Positions 25,523 to 34,024 of a stretch of 34,185 nucleotides of DNA are shown piece by piece. The position numbers were made by a program, and so were the translations under genes. Source of the DNA: JAGAJR01 sp048463395 (lineage in GTDB: Bacteria > Pseudomonadota > Alphaproteobacteria > RF32 > CAG-239); contig DBFWPL010000030.1 of assembly GCA_048463395.1 (NCBI GenBank), positions 1 to 34,185 on the forward strand. Reading direction: 5' to 3'. Within the stretch, counting starts at the first letter, position 1; the number at the start of each line of letters is the position of its first letter. The notes below the pieces were generated by a model that was given only the letters and a program-made list of their open reading frames with translations, had not been told where the DNA came from and did no database searches.

Positions 25523-25876
25523 ATGAATAAAGATTTGGAATTAGACGAGTTAAGCGAAAGCTCCGTTTTGGATGATGAACCGGTTCTGAGAAAAGATAAC
25601 GGAATGGATGATTTTGACATTCCGAGTTCGGCCAGTGATTTGGAAGCTGTTTATGAGATTCCGGTTAAGGTTTCCGCTATTTTGGGAAAAACCAAAATGA
25701 AAGTCAGTCAGCTTTTGAAACTTAACCGCGGAGCCATTATTGAATTAGACCGCAAAGTCGGGGAAGCAATAGACATTTATGTTAACAACAATCTCGTAGC
25801 CCGTGGCGAAGTCGTGGTTGTGGACGATAAGCTCGGAATTACCATGACAGAGATTGTGAAGTCTGCAGCTAAGTAG
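25523..25876 (+). CDS. fliN: Flagellar motor switch protein FliN
   Basis: C-ring protein at the base of the switch. 117 residues: an acidic, variable N-terminus (about 1-45), then the SpoA/FliN domain with IPVKVSAILGKTKMKVSQLLKLNRGAIIELDRKVGEAIDIYVNNNLVARGEVVVVDDKLGITMTEIV. All expected hydrophobic positions are present. A CTGGAGAA site lies upstream. fliM is not in this window. It follows fliH by 22 bp. Confidence 0.97.
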   Translation: MNKDLELDELSESSVLDDEPVLRKDNGMDDFDIPSSASDLEAVYEIPVKVSAILGKTKMKVSQLLKLNRGAIIELDRKVGEAIDIYVNNNLVARGEVVVVDDKLGITMTEIVKSAAK

Positions 25877-25887
25877 GTGTTGCCGAA

Positions 25888-27204
25888 ATGGAATTGCTGA
25901 TAGTCGGAACATTAAACGGACAAATCGGGGCGGCCAGTAAAATCGCTATTCAAAACGGCGGCAGCGTTTCCGTTGCGGATACCGAGGAAAAAGCTTTGGA
26001 CATTCTGCGTTCGGGTAAATCTGTCGAATTGGTGATGATAGACGTTAAGCTGGATGTTTATAAGTTTATCTCGGCTCTGGAAAATGAACGAATTAATGTT
26101 TTGGTGGTTGCCTGCGGTGTGGCGAATGATCCGTCTTTGGCGGTCAAGGCAATCAAAGCGGGAGCGAAAGAATATATTCCGTTGCCGCCGGATCCTGAAT
26201 TAATCGGGGCGGTTTTGGCTGCCGCCACCAGAGAAAATCATGCCCTGATTTACGGAGATAAAAAGACAGAAGCCGTTTTGAAAATGGCTAAACAAATCGC
26301 TCCGTCGGAAGCCAATATCCTGCTGACGGGCGAGTCCGGAACCGGTAAAGAAATTTTCTCCCGTTTTGTGCATGATAATTCCAAAAGAGCCAATAAGAAA
26401 TTTGTTGCCGTTAACTGTGCTGCCATTCCGGAAACGCTGCTTGAATCCGAGTTGTTCGGTTATGAGAAAGGGGCCTTTACCGGAGCCGTGGCTCGTCGTA
26501 TCGGAAAATTTGAAGAAGCGAGCGACGGGACATTGCTTTTGGATGAAATTTCCGAAATGGATATTAAAATTCAGGCAAAATTGCTGCGTGCCATTCAGGA
26601 GAAAGAAATCGACCGTATCGGCGGCAAAGCTCCGATTAAAGTTAATACCCGCATTATCGCTACATCTAACCGCAACTTGGATGAAGCGGTTAAAAACGGA
26701 ACTTTTAGGCAAGATTTATATTATCGTCTGAATGTTGTAAACATTAATATTCCGGCTTTGCGGGAGCGTCCGGAAGATATTATTGTTTTGGCGAAACACT
26801 TTGCTAAGAAATATTCAGAATTAAATAACATTCCGTTAAAACCGATTAGCAAAGAAGCCGAGCAGAAGTTGTTAAACTACCTGTGGCCGGGAAATGTCCG
26901 TGAGCTGGAAAACACTGTTCATCGGGCGGTTTTGCTGAGTACGGGGGAAGAGATAGATGTTTCCGCGATTATTCTGGATGATGAAAATTCCGTCATTAAT
27001 AAAGAGGATGAGGTTATGAGCGGGGCGGAGTTTGTCGGCAATACGCTGGCTGATGCCGAACGCAATTTGATTATAGATACGCTTAAACACACAATGGGCA
27101 ACCGGACAACTGCAGCAAACATTTTGGGCATATCCATCCGCACCTTGCGAAACAAGCTGAAACAATATCAGGAGGAAGGGGTAGACATCCCACGGGGACA
27201 ATAA
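25888..27204 (+). CDS. flbD: FlbD-type sigma-54 activator of flagellar genes
   Basis: Transcriptional activator, 438 residues. The N-terminal receiver-like domain (1-115) keeps an aspartate at the phosphoacceptor position (D52) and K94, but lacks the acidic pair near residue 9, as known for FlbD. The AAA+ domain has Walker A GESGTGKE (148-155), the sigma-54 contact loop GAFTGA (195-200) and Walker B D219-E220. A Fis-type helix-turn-helix follows at the end (NRTTAANILGISIRTLRNKLKQY). It is the fifth gene of the fliF operon, as in Caulobacter, where FlbD is controlled by FliX rather than a kinase. Its likely target in the window is the sigma-54 promoter before fliK. Confidence 0.95.
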   Translation: MELLIVGTLNGQIGAASKIAIQNGGSVSVADTEEKALDILRSGKSVELVMIDVKLDVYKFISALENERINVLVVACGVANDPSLAVKAIKAGAKEYIPLPPDPELIGAVLAAATRENHALIYGDKKTEAVLKMAKQIAPSEANILLTGESGTGKEIFSRFVHDNSKRANKKFVAVNCAAIPETLLESELFGYEKGAFTGAVARRIGKFEEASDGTLLLDEISEMDIKIQAKLLRAIQEKEIDRIGGKAPIKVNTRIIATSNRNLDEAVKNGTFRQDLYYRLNVVNINIPALRERPEDIIVLAKHFAKKYSELNNIPLKPISKEAEQKLLNYLWPGNVRELENTVHRAVLLSTGEEIDVSAIILDDENSVINKEDEVMSGAEFVGNTLADAERNLIIDTLKHTMGNRTTAANILGISIRTLRNKLKQYQEEGVDIPRGQ

Positions 27205-27212
27205 ACTGACAC

Positions 27213-29336
27213 ATGGCAAAGCAACCGGTAAATAACGCTGCGATATTCGGCGGAAAATCTTTCAAAGAGCTGCTGGTCTCCTCTACCAAAAGAGGCGACA
27301 TTTTCTTTGCGTTGGCCATTATTTTAATGCTGGTTATCTTGATTATGCCGATGCCGGCTTGGCTGTTGGATATTGCGTTGGCTTTTTCCATTACCCTGTC
27401 ATGTCTGGTTTTAATGACGGCGATTTTTATTGAAAAGCCGACGGAGTTTAGTGCGTTTCCTTTAGTATTGTTGATTACTACCATGTACCGTTTGTCGCTT
27501 AACCTCGCATCCACCCGTCTGATTTTGGCGAACGGCTATCTGGGTCCGGATGCTGCCGGTCAGGTCATTAAAGCCTTCGGCGGATTTATTATGGGCAATA
27601 ACTTTGTCATCGGTGTTATCGTGTTTGCGATTTTGGTTTTGGTAAACTTTGTGGTTATTACCAAAGGTTCCGGACGTATTGCCGAAGTTGCCGCCCGTTT
27701 TGCTTTGGATGCCATGCCCGGTAAACAGATGGCGATTGATGCCGACTTGTCTTCCGGCTTGATTACGGAAGAGGAAGCTCGTGCCCGCCGTGAGGATTTA
27801 GCCAAAGAAAGCTCTTTCTACGGAGCGATGGACGGTGCGTCCAAGTTTGTCCGCGGTGATGCCATTGCCGGTTTGATTATTACTTTCATCAATATCGTTG
27901 CCGGTATTATTATCGGTATGGTTCAAAACGACATGAGCTTTGCCGCCGCCGGAGAAACCTATACCCGCTTGACGGTTGGTGACGGATTGGTCTCTCAGGT
28001 TCCTGCTCTGATTATTTCCGTTGCTGCCGGTATTTTGGTTTCAAAAGCCGGTATGACCGATTCGACGGATAAAGTTTTATTTGAACAGGTTTCCAACTAC
28101 CCTAAAGCTTTGGGAATGAGTGCTTTCATGGCATTGGCACTGGGCATGCTTCCGGGAACGCCGGCTGTTCCTTTTGTTTTATTAGCCGTTTTAACGGGAG
28201 TTACCGCTTATTATCTGGATAAGCAGCAAAAATTGGCTCAGGCAAGAGCTCAAGAGGTTATGGAACAGGAGCAGAAACAGGGAAAATCGGCCAAAGCGGC
28301 GGAAGAACCGATAGCCAATGCTTTAAGAATAGATTTGATTCGTTTGGAAATTGGTTATGGACTGTTACCGTTGATTAATGATGACAGCAACCGTAAGCTT
28401 ACTGACCAGATTAAGGCTCTGCGGCGGGCATTGGCATCCGATTTGGGGTTTGTCATGCCGTCTATCCGCATTCAGGATAATATGCAGTTGGAAGCCAATG
28501 AATACAATATTTACATCAAAGAGGTCAAATCCGGCAGAGGCGAACTCCGTCCGACCCAATTATTGGTAATGGATCCCCGGGGAGAACCGATTTCGCTTCC
28601 GGGAGAAAAGACCACCGAGCCGACTTTTGGCTTGAAAGCCATGTGGGTAGACCCTTCTTACCGCGAAGAAGCCATGTTCCGAGGTTATACGGTTGTTGAT
28701 CCGGCTACGGTGGTAACCACGCATATTACCGAACTGGTTAAGGATAATATGCCGGAACTGTTGTCTTATGCCGAAACGCAAAAACTTCTCGATGAAATGG
28801 ATAAGGAACACCAAAAACTCATTAAAGAACTTATTCCGAGCAAAGTCAGCCTCGGAGCTGTCCAGAGAATTTTGCAAAATCTGCTGCAGGAGCGAGTTTC
28901 AATCCGTGATTTGCCGTCTATTCTGGAGGGAATTTCCGAGGCAGTCAGCTCAACCCGCAGCCTGATGATGATTACCGAACATGTTCGTGCCCGTTTAGCC
29001 CGTCAGCTTTCAAATGCCTATGCCAATGAACTGGGAATTATCCCTTTGGTAACGCTTTCTCCAGAATGGGAACATGCTTTTGCGGAATCCATTGTCGGCG
29101 AAGGGGACGATCGCCAACTGGCTATGGCTCCGACAGCCTTGCAAGCCTTCATAACCAAAGTGCGTGATACGATGGAAGGCTTGGCAATCAAAGGAGAAAG
29201 TGCTGTGTTGCTGACCAGTCCGGGGATTCGCCCGTTTGTCCGCTCGATTATTGAGCGTTTCCGTCCGATGACGGTTGTCATGTCGCAGAATGAAATTCAT
29301 CCGAAAGCAAAAATTAAGACGGTTGGTCAGATTTAG
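27213..29336 (+). CDS. flhA: Flagellar export gate protein FlhA
   Basis: Core of the type III export gate in the inner membrane. The 707-residue length is normal. The N-terminal half has about eight membrane helices (residues 30-320) and carries the FHIPEP signature RLSLNLASTRLILANG and the cytoplasmic loop with GRIAEVAARFALDAMPGKQMAIDADLSSG. The C-terminal half is the large cytoplasmic chaperone- and substrate-docking domain, ending in FRPMTVVMSQNEI. It starts eight bp after flbD with only a weak ribosome site. It is the only export membrane gene in the window. Confidence 0.97.
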   Translation: MAKQPVNNAAIFGGKSFKELLVSSTKRGDIFFALAIILMLVILIMPMPAWLLDIALAFSITLSCLVLMTAIFIEKPTEFSAFPLVLLITTMYRLSLNLASTRLILANGYLGPDAAGQVIKAFGGFIMGNNFVIGVIVFAILVLVNFVVITKGSGRIAEVAARFALDAMPGKQMAIDADLSSGLITEEEARARREDLAKESSFYGAMDGASKFVRGDAIAGLIITFINIVAGIIIGMVQNDMSFAAAGETYTRLTVGDGLVSQVPALIISVAAGILVSKAGMTDSTDKVLFEQVSNYPKALGMSAFMALALGMLPGTPAVPFVLLAVLTGVTAYYLDKQQKLAQARAQEVMEQEQKQGKSAKAAEEPIANALRIDLIRLEIGYGLLPLINDDSNRKLTDQIKALRRALASDLGFVMPSIRIQDNMQLEANEYNIYIKEVKSGRGELRPTQLLVMDPRGEPISLPGEKTTEPTFGLKAMWVDPSYREEAMFRGYTVVDPATVVTTHITELVKDNMPELLSYAETQKLLDEMDKEHQKLIKELIPSKVSLGAVQRILQNLLQERVSIRDLPSILEGISEAVSSTRSLMMITEHVRARLARQLSNAYANELGIIPLVTLSPEWEHAFAESIVGEGDDRQLAMAPTALQAFITKVRDTMEGLAIKGESAVLLTSPGIRPFVRSIIERFRPMTVVMSQNEIHPKAKIKTVGQI

Positions 29337-29349
29337 GAGCGGTTGAAAA

Positions 29350-30303
29350 ATGAAGATAAAGAACTTTTCAGCTCCGACAATGGCTCAGGCGATGGCTCTG
29401 GTTAAAGAAGAGCTGGGAGATGACGCGGTTATCATTTCCAGCACGGAAGGCAAAGACGGAAATTTTAATATTACCGCCGCGATTGAAGAAGATGAAATCC
29501 GTTTTGACGTAGAAGATAAAGTTGAAGTCATCAGCCGACAAGCCTCGTTTAATGATGCTCAAATCCGCGAAAGCTTGGAGTATCACGGTGTTTTGGATGA
29601 GGTGGCGGGACGCATTCTGGCAACTGTCCGCCGCATAAGTTCCGAACAGCGAATATATGATGACAAGCTTTTGTTGGAGAAGAGTTTGGCCGGTTTGTTC
29701 AGCTATTCTGATGTTCTGGATTTGCAAAATCCGTTCAAAATGTTTATGGGTGTTCCCGGCAGCGGAAAGTCGACGGCTATTGCCAAAGTGGCGACACAAG
29801 CCAAGTTAAAGGGCATAAGAAGCTGCATTGTCAGTACGGATAATGTCCGAGCCGGAGCCAATAAGCAATTGGAAGCTTTTGCCAATATTTTGGAAACGGA
29901 TTTCCTGTTTTGCAAAGGCGAACGATCATTGTATGAAACAAGCCGAAAGGCAGGAGAAGTTTATCCGCTGGTTTTAATAGACACGCCGGGAATTAATCCG
30001 TTTCAAAAAGATGAGGTTGAAAAGCTTTCTGCTCTGGCAGAAGTGGTTAAAAGTGAGATGATTTTAACCATGGATGCCGGAAAAAATACTTGTGAAGCTG
30101 TCGAAATTGCTGATATCTTTACCGGTATCGGTGTAAAACACCTGTTGCCGACGCGTCTGGATTTGACCCGTCGTATCGGGACATTGCTGTCGGTCGCCAA
30201 TTGTTGCAACTTAAGTTTTTGTGCGGCGAGTGTCAGCTCAAAAATTGCTCAGGGACTGGCCCGTATTGATAACAAATCGCTTGCCAAGCTGATTTTATCC
30301 TAG
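29350..30303 (+). CDS. flhF: FlhF, SRP-type GTPase for flagellar placement (short form)
   Basis: GTPase related to Ffh/FtsY that directs where flagella assemble. It begins with MKIKNFSAPTMAQAMALVKEELGDDAVIIS, the FlhF B-domain start, followed by a helical N domain and the G domain. Motifs deviate from the norm: P-loop GVPGSGKS (134-141) instead of GPTGVGKT, STDNVRAGANKQL (162-174) instead of DTYRIAAVEQL, and DTPG (211-214) instead of DTAG. At 317 residues it is shorter than most FlhF proteins, mainly in the linker between B and NG domains. From memory, FlhF of other Rhodospirillales shows similar changes. It is followed by flhG, its usual partner. Confidence 0.9.
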   Translation: MKIKNFSAPTMAQAMALVKEELGDDAVIISSTEGKDGNFNITAAIEEDEIRFDVEDKVEVISRQASFNDAQIRESLEYHGVLDEVAGRILATVRRISSEQRIYDDKLLLEKSLAGLFSYSDVLDLQNPFKMFMGVPGSGKSTAIAKVATQAKLKGIRSCIVSTDNVRAGANKQLEAFANILETDFLFCKGERSLYETSRKAGEVYPLVLIDTPGINPFQKDEVEKLSALAEVVKSEMILTMDAGKNTCEAVEIADIFTGIGVKHLLPTRLDLTRRIGTLLSVANCCNLSFCAASVSSKIAQGLARIDNKSLAKLILS

Positions 30304-30319
30304 TTGAAAAGAGGGAAAA

Positions 30320-31123
30320 ATGGAAAATACAAAATCCGAAGAACTCAAAATAATGCCAAGGGGCGAAATGCCGAAAAGCCTTCGCAAAGGGCGGAATATG
30401 ATTGCGGTCGCCTCCGGAAAAGGCGGGGTGGGGAAAACCTGGTTTTCCATCACTTTGGCTCATGCTCTGAGCGGTTTGCGGCAGAAAACGCTTTTGTTCG
30501 ACGGCGATTTGGGGCTGGCGAATATTGACATTCAACTGGGCTTGATGGTGCGGAATGACTTGGGCAGCGTCATCGGCGGCGGTATGACGTTGAATCAGGT
30601 TGTTCATCATTGCGAAAAAACGCATTTTGACGTGATTGCCGGTCGTTCCGGCTCGGCGGGGTTGGCTTCCATGCCGATAGGCCGCCTGCAGATTTTGGGC
30701 GAGGATTTGTCCTTGTTGGCGTCATCATACCATAAGGTTATATTGGATATGGGTGCGGGCGTGGAAAAGCCGATACGGATATTGTCCGGTATGGCGGAAA
30801 AAATCATTGTCTTGTGTACGGATGAACCGACCTCTTTAACGGATGCTTATGCTTTTATCAAGATTATGTCGATGCAGTACCCGAAATGTGATTTAAATGT
30901 GGTGATTAATCAGGCCAATTCTGTCCGCGAGGGGCAGCGAACATACGATACGTTGCTGAAAGCCTGCCGTAATTTCTTGAAAATTTCCCCGCCGTTATTA
31001 GGTATTATCAGAAGAGATACCAGAGTGCGGGATTCCATCCGCAATCAGGCTCCGTTAATTAACCGTTATCCGACTTCGGAAGCTGCCGAAGACGTGATTG
31101 CCATAGCCAAAAAGCTGATTTAG
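30320..31123 (+). CDS. flhG: FlhG (FleN/YlxH), MinD-like ATPase controlling flagellar number
   Basis: A ParA/MinD-family ATPase that antagonises FlhF. The deviant Walker A KGGVGKT is at residues 34-40, followed by LLFDGDLGLANIDIQLGL (Walker A' and the switch I aspartate) and ILDMGAGVEKPIRIL (switch II). The C-terminal region has CTDEPTSLTDAYAFIKIM and the typical VINQANSVREGQ. No clear amphipathic membrane helix is visible at the C-terminus, which ends shortly after EDVIAIAKKL. It starts 16 bp after flhF with a GAGGG site; the next gene begins two bases after its stop. Confidence 0.94.
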   Translation: MENTKSEELKIMPRGEMPKSLRKGRNMIAVASGKGGVGKTWFSITLAHALSGLRQKTLLFDGDLGLANIDIQLGLMVRNDLGSVIGGGMTLNQVVHHCEKTHFDVIAGRSGSAGLASMPIGRLQILGEDLSLLASSYHKVILDMGAGVEKPIRILSGMAEKIIVLCTDEPTSLTDAYAFIKIMSMQYPKCDLNVVINQANSVREGQRTYDTLLKACRNFLKISPPLLGIIRRDTRVRDSIRNQAPLINRYPTSEAAEDVIAIAKKLI

Positions 31124-31125
31124 AA

Positions 31126-32718
31126 ATGAACACGTCCGTCTCGCAGATAACCACGCCGATAATAACGCCGTCTTTGGCGGACAAGGTTATTGACGGCGTA
31201 ATGGAAAGCCTGCCGGTTCAGACGGAAATTAAAACGGGCGACAGCATAATGCTTCAAGTGCTGATGAACACGTCATCCGGTTTGAAAGTAAATGCGATTG
31301 TCAATGAAGAGACACTGAAACAACCGCTGAATGTGAAAATTGATAAGGATGTGAGCCTGCCTACGGAGAGTGTGGTTAATGTAAAAATTACCGGAAAAAC
31401 AGATAACGGCCTGCAAATCAGATTATTGAGCGTAAATGGTGAAAAGCCGGAAAATTTTTTGTTAAAAACGGATGTTGCTAAAACGCCGCTGCCGGAAAAT
31501 GCCGTTATCAAAGACTTGGGAAACATAAAACAAACACTGGACTTTAGTAACGGGAATTTGGAAAAAGTTACCGCAACTCTTGTGAGGGAACTTAACCTTC
31601 CGCCGGAAAAAGAAAACGAAATTGCCAAACAGTTGGGAAACATTAAAACCGTTTTGGGATTAAATGATATTTTTCCGGAAAGTCAAAATTCCGTGCTTGG
31701 TAAAAACGAATTGCCGTCGTTATTGCTGTCTGAACTGAAAACCATTCTCCAAAATCATCAAACGGGGATGACTAAAGGCGAACCGCTCCCTTTTCAGGAA
31801 ATCAAAGAAGTTTTTGCCAAATATCCGCAATTGCAGATAGAAGGGGAATTAAAATTCATCGGGGAGAATAAACAACCGGTTGTCCGCACGCCTTTGGGAG
31901 ATGTTTATCCGGACAAGAACATTCGTCTGCCGGAAAATACAAAGTTTTTGTTTGCGGTTAAAGATATTATTATTCCGGAAAAAAGAGATATATCCGAACT
32001 TGGAAGTGTTTTAACAACGAGTTTGGCGGAAAAAGGTCTGAACGGAGCTCCGCATAATATTCTGTCTTCGATTCTTGATGTCTTGAAACCGTTGGAGCAA
32101 AGCGGACAAAAAGAGTTGTTTCAACAGGTTATCGCAAAAATACCGGCTCCGAACGCTAAAATGCTTTCTAATCTGGTCACTTACGTTAAAGCTGCCGGAA
32201 ACAACGATGTAACCGCGTGGCTGGGAAAAGACTTGACGGAACAACTGAAAAGCGGCGGTGTTGAAGGAAGAGAAGTTCTCTCCAAACTTGGTGAACTTTT
32301 TACCGCCCAAAAAACAGATACCGTGCAATGGCGGATTATCGACGTGCCGTTTTACGCCGGAGAAAATATGAGCAAAATCAGAATTGCCGTCAAAAAAATG
32401 CAACCGGATGACGAGCAAAACAAAAATTCTGCTAAACCCAAAGGAGCTACCAGATTTGTGTTGGATACGACTTTTTCACGGTTGGGGAGTTTTCAGTTTG
32501 ACGGATTTTCCATTAAGGACGAGAAACGTTTTGACCTGATTATTCGTACGGAAAAATATTTTGAAGACGATTTTTGTTCAAATGTCGTGCGTATTTTCAA
32601 AAAAACACTGAATGATGTCGGTTATGTCGGCAATGTGTATGTTAATCTTAAAGAAAATTTTATAAAAGTATGTGAAGATAACATAAATAATGAATTAAAA
32701 GACGGTATCTTTATATGA
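31126..32718 (+). CDS. Second FliK-like protein, flagellar accessory (function unknown)
   Basis: A 530-residue protein without signal peptide or membrane helix. I do not know a named family for it. The C-terminal part (about 440-508) has the layout of the FliK Flg_hook domain: RFVLDTTFSRLGSFQFDGFSI (compare the LKPEDLGRVEVKM segment of FliK), KRFDLIIRT, a helix DDFCSNVVRIFKKTLNDVGY and the last strand GNVYVNL. Before it, QWRIIDVPFYAGENMSKIRIAV (401-422) looks like a further beta unit. The N-terminal half mixes beta-rich and helical segments with many polar residues. It starts two bases after flhG and shares ATGA with the next gene, so it is made with the flagellar genes. A role in hook or rod length control, or as a paralogue of FliK, is inference. 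Confidence 0.75.
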   Translation: MNTSVSQITTPIITPSLADKVIDGVMESLPVQTEIKTGDSIMLQVLMNTSSGLKVNAIVNEETLKQPLNVKIDKDVSLPTESVVNVKITGKTDNGLQIRLLSVNGEKPENFLLKTDVAKTPLPENAVIKDLGNIKQTLDFSNGNLEKVTATLVRELNLPPEKENEIAKQLGNIKTVLGLNDIFPESQNSVLGKNELPSLLLSELKTILQNHQTGMTKGEPLPFQEIKEVFAKYPQLQIEGELKFIGENKQPVVRTPLGDVYPDKNIRLPENTKFLFAVKDIIIPEKRDISELGSVLTTSLAEKGLNGAPHNILSSILDVLKPLEQSGQKELFQQVIAKIPAPNAKMLSNLVTYVKAAGNNDVTAWLGKDLTEQLKSGGVEGREVLSKLGELFTAQKTDTVQWRIIDVPFYAGENMSKIRIAVKKMQPDDEQNKNSAKPKGATRFVLDTTFSRLGSFQFDGFSIKDEKRFDLIIRTEKYFEDDFCSNVVRIFKKTLNDVGYVGNVYVNLKENFIKVCEDNINNELKDGIFI

Positions 32719-33905
32719 TGAAAACAGAAGCAAAAACTTATACAACCGACCCGCTGGGATACTATGCCGAACTTGAAGTAAGCAACACTGCCGACGAGGA
32801 TGTGATTAAACAAAGCTATCGGGAAAAAGCCAAATATTGGCACCCGGACCACAATACGAGTGAAGAAGCTTTGGAAAAGTTCCAGAAAATTTCAGTGGCG
32901 TATGATATCTTAAAAGACGAAAAGACCAGACTGATGTATGACCTCTTGGCTCAGGCATACCCGAAAGAAAAATTTCCCGATATGTTTGCCTTGAAGGTGT
33001 ATAAAAACAAAAAGGGAAAAGAAGACCTCGGCGTTCGGGCGTTGAGTTTAAGGCAGGTGGTCGGAAAATTGATTAAATATTCCGATGAGATGAACTTGGA
33101 AATTTGCAATTTTAAGGAAGCTCAAACCGAAGTTTTGAAAAACTCGCTGATAAATCTGTTTCTCGGTTGGTGGAGTGTCAAAGCCATCCCGCATAATATT
33201 GACGCGTTGATTTCCAACTTTAAGGGGATTAATAAAAACACGCAGGAAAATCTGACTCTTTTGATTCATAATGCCTACGCTTACCATCAGGACAAAAAAG
33301 ACAATGAGGCGTATTTGTCCGCCAGTCAGGCGTTGAGCTACGCTAATCCATATCAGCAGGAGTTGTTAAAACGTTTTATGTCCTCACTGGATGTTCACCC
33401 GCAGATAAAGCTTCCGGTCTGGAATTTTAATCTTCTGAAATATTTGCAACTGGTTATTCCGGCAATTATTGTCCTGTTGTTGCTTATGCCGTTTTCCTCA
33501 AAGGTGTTGACGAATAGCGAACTGAACCGCTATTTTGCCGAAAAACCGGAAGGAATAAATTATTATCAGGAAGTCAAATTCCGTACCGGCGGCCGAACCG
33601 TGGATGATGTGGTGGTGTCGAAGATACTTAACATTCCGGCCAATACTGATGATCTGAATATGCTCTATCATCTGACTGAAGCTTCTAATGTGATGTACGG
33701 TCCGGATGAGGACTTTGATGTCTTGAAAAAACTCAAATCACGAACAACGGTTCGGGTAACGGGTTATACGCCGGACAAACAGTGGTTTAGGGTTATGCTG
33801 GATAACGGCGATATGGGGTTTGTTAAAGCCAAAATCTTAAAACAAGGAATTGGGGCAGAAATCCCCGAAGGCAGTAAGATTTATACCGGTATCAAAATCA
33901 AATAG
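32715..33905 (+). CDS. Membrane-anchored J-domain protein with C-terminal SH3-like domain
   Basis: A 396-residue protein with an unusual layout. The N-terminal J domain (about 12-77) has the DnaK-stimulating HPD at 43-45 and the KFQKISVAYDILKDEKTRLMYD helix. A helical middle (100-235) has no recognised family. One membrane helix lies at about 243-262 (YLQLVIPAIIVLLLLMPF), and a bacterial SH3-like domain at about 322-376 (VMYGPDEDFDVLKKLKSRTTVRVTGYTPDKQWFRVML..GDMGFVKAKIL). Predicted topology: J domain in the cytoplasm, SH3 in the periplasm, where such domains often bind peptidoglycan. The start ATG overlaps the stop of the FliK-like gene (ATGA), and a second ATG follows directly. Co-translation at the end of the fliF run suggests a role in flagellar assembly, but none is proven. 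Confidence 0.87.
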   Translation: MMKTEAKTYTTDPLGYYAELEVSNTADEDVIKQSYREKAKYWHPDHNTSEEALEKFQKISVAYDILKDEKTRLMYDLLAQAYPKEKFPDMFALKVYKNKKGKEDLGVRALSLRQVVGKLIKYSDEMNLEICNFKEAQTEVLKNSLINLFLGWWSVKAIPHNIDALISNFKGINKNTQENLTLLIHNAYAYHQDKKDNEAYLSASQALSYANPYQQELLKRFMSSLDVHPQIKLPVWNFNLLKYLQLVIPAIIVLLLLMPFSSKVLTNSELNRYFAEKPEGINYYQEVKFRTGGRTVDDVVVSKILNIPANTDDLNMLYHLTEASNVMYGPDEDFDVLKKLKSRTTVRVTGYTPDKQWFRVMLDNGDMGFVKAKILKQGIGAEIPEGSKIYTGIKIK

Positions 33906-33907
33906 TA

Positions 33908-33933
33908 ACAAAGCCCGCTTTTGCGGGCTTTGT
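33908..33933 (+). terminator. Strong hairpin closing the fliF operon
   Basis: A perfect 11-bp stem (33908-33918 with 33923-33933) with loop TTTT sits two bases after the last stop codon. It lacks a following T tract, so it may work with the hairpins downstream or protect the 3' end rather than terminate alone. Confidence 0.6.
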
Positions 33934-34024
33934 GGCTGGCAGCCATCGGCATCAATTGCTGTTTTGGCTATGTGCCATAACTCTCCGTTGGTATCTGAGT
34001 ACCGATGGAGAATAAGTGCCTAAT
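33934..34024 (+). other. Structured 3' region between convergent genes
   Basis: After the first hairpin there is a small TGGCT/AGCCA hairpin (33933-33945). A 12-bp stem (33982-33993 with 34000-34011, two G-U pairs, loop TCTGAG) follows. The G-U pairs would be A-C mismatches on the other strand, so the structure fits a rightward transcript. No open frame of interest is present. No known RNA family recognised. Confidence 0.4.
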
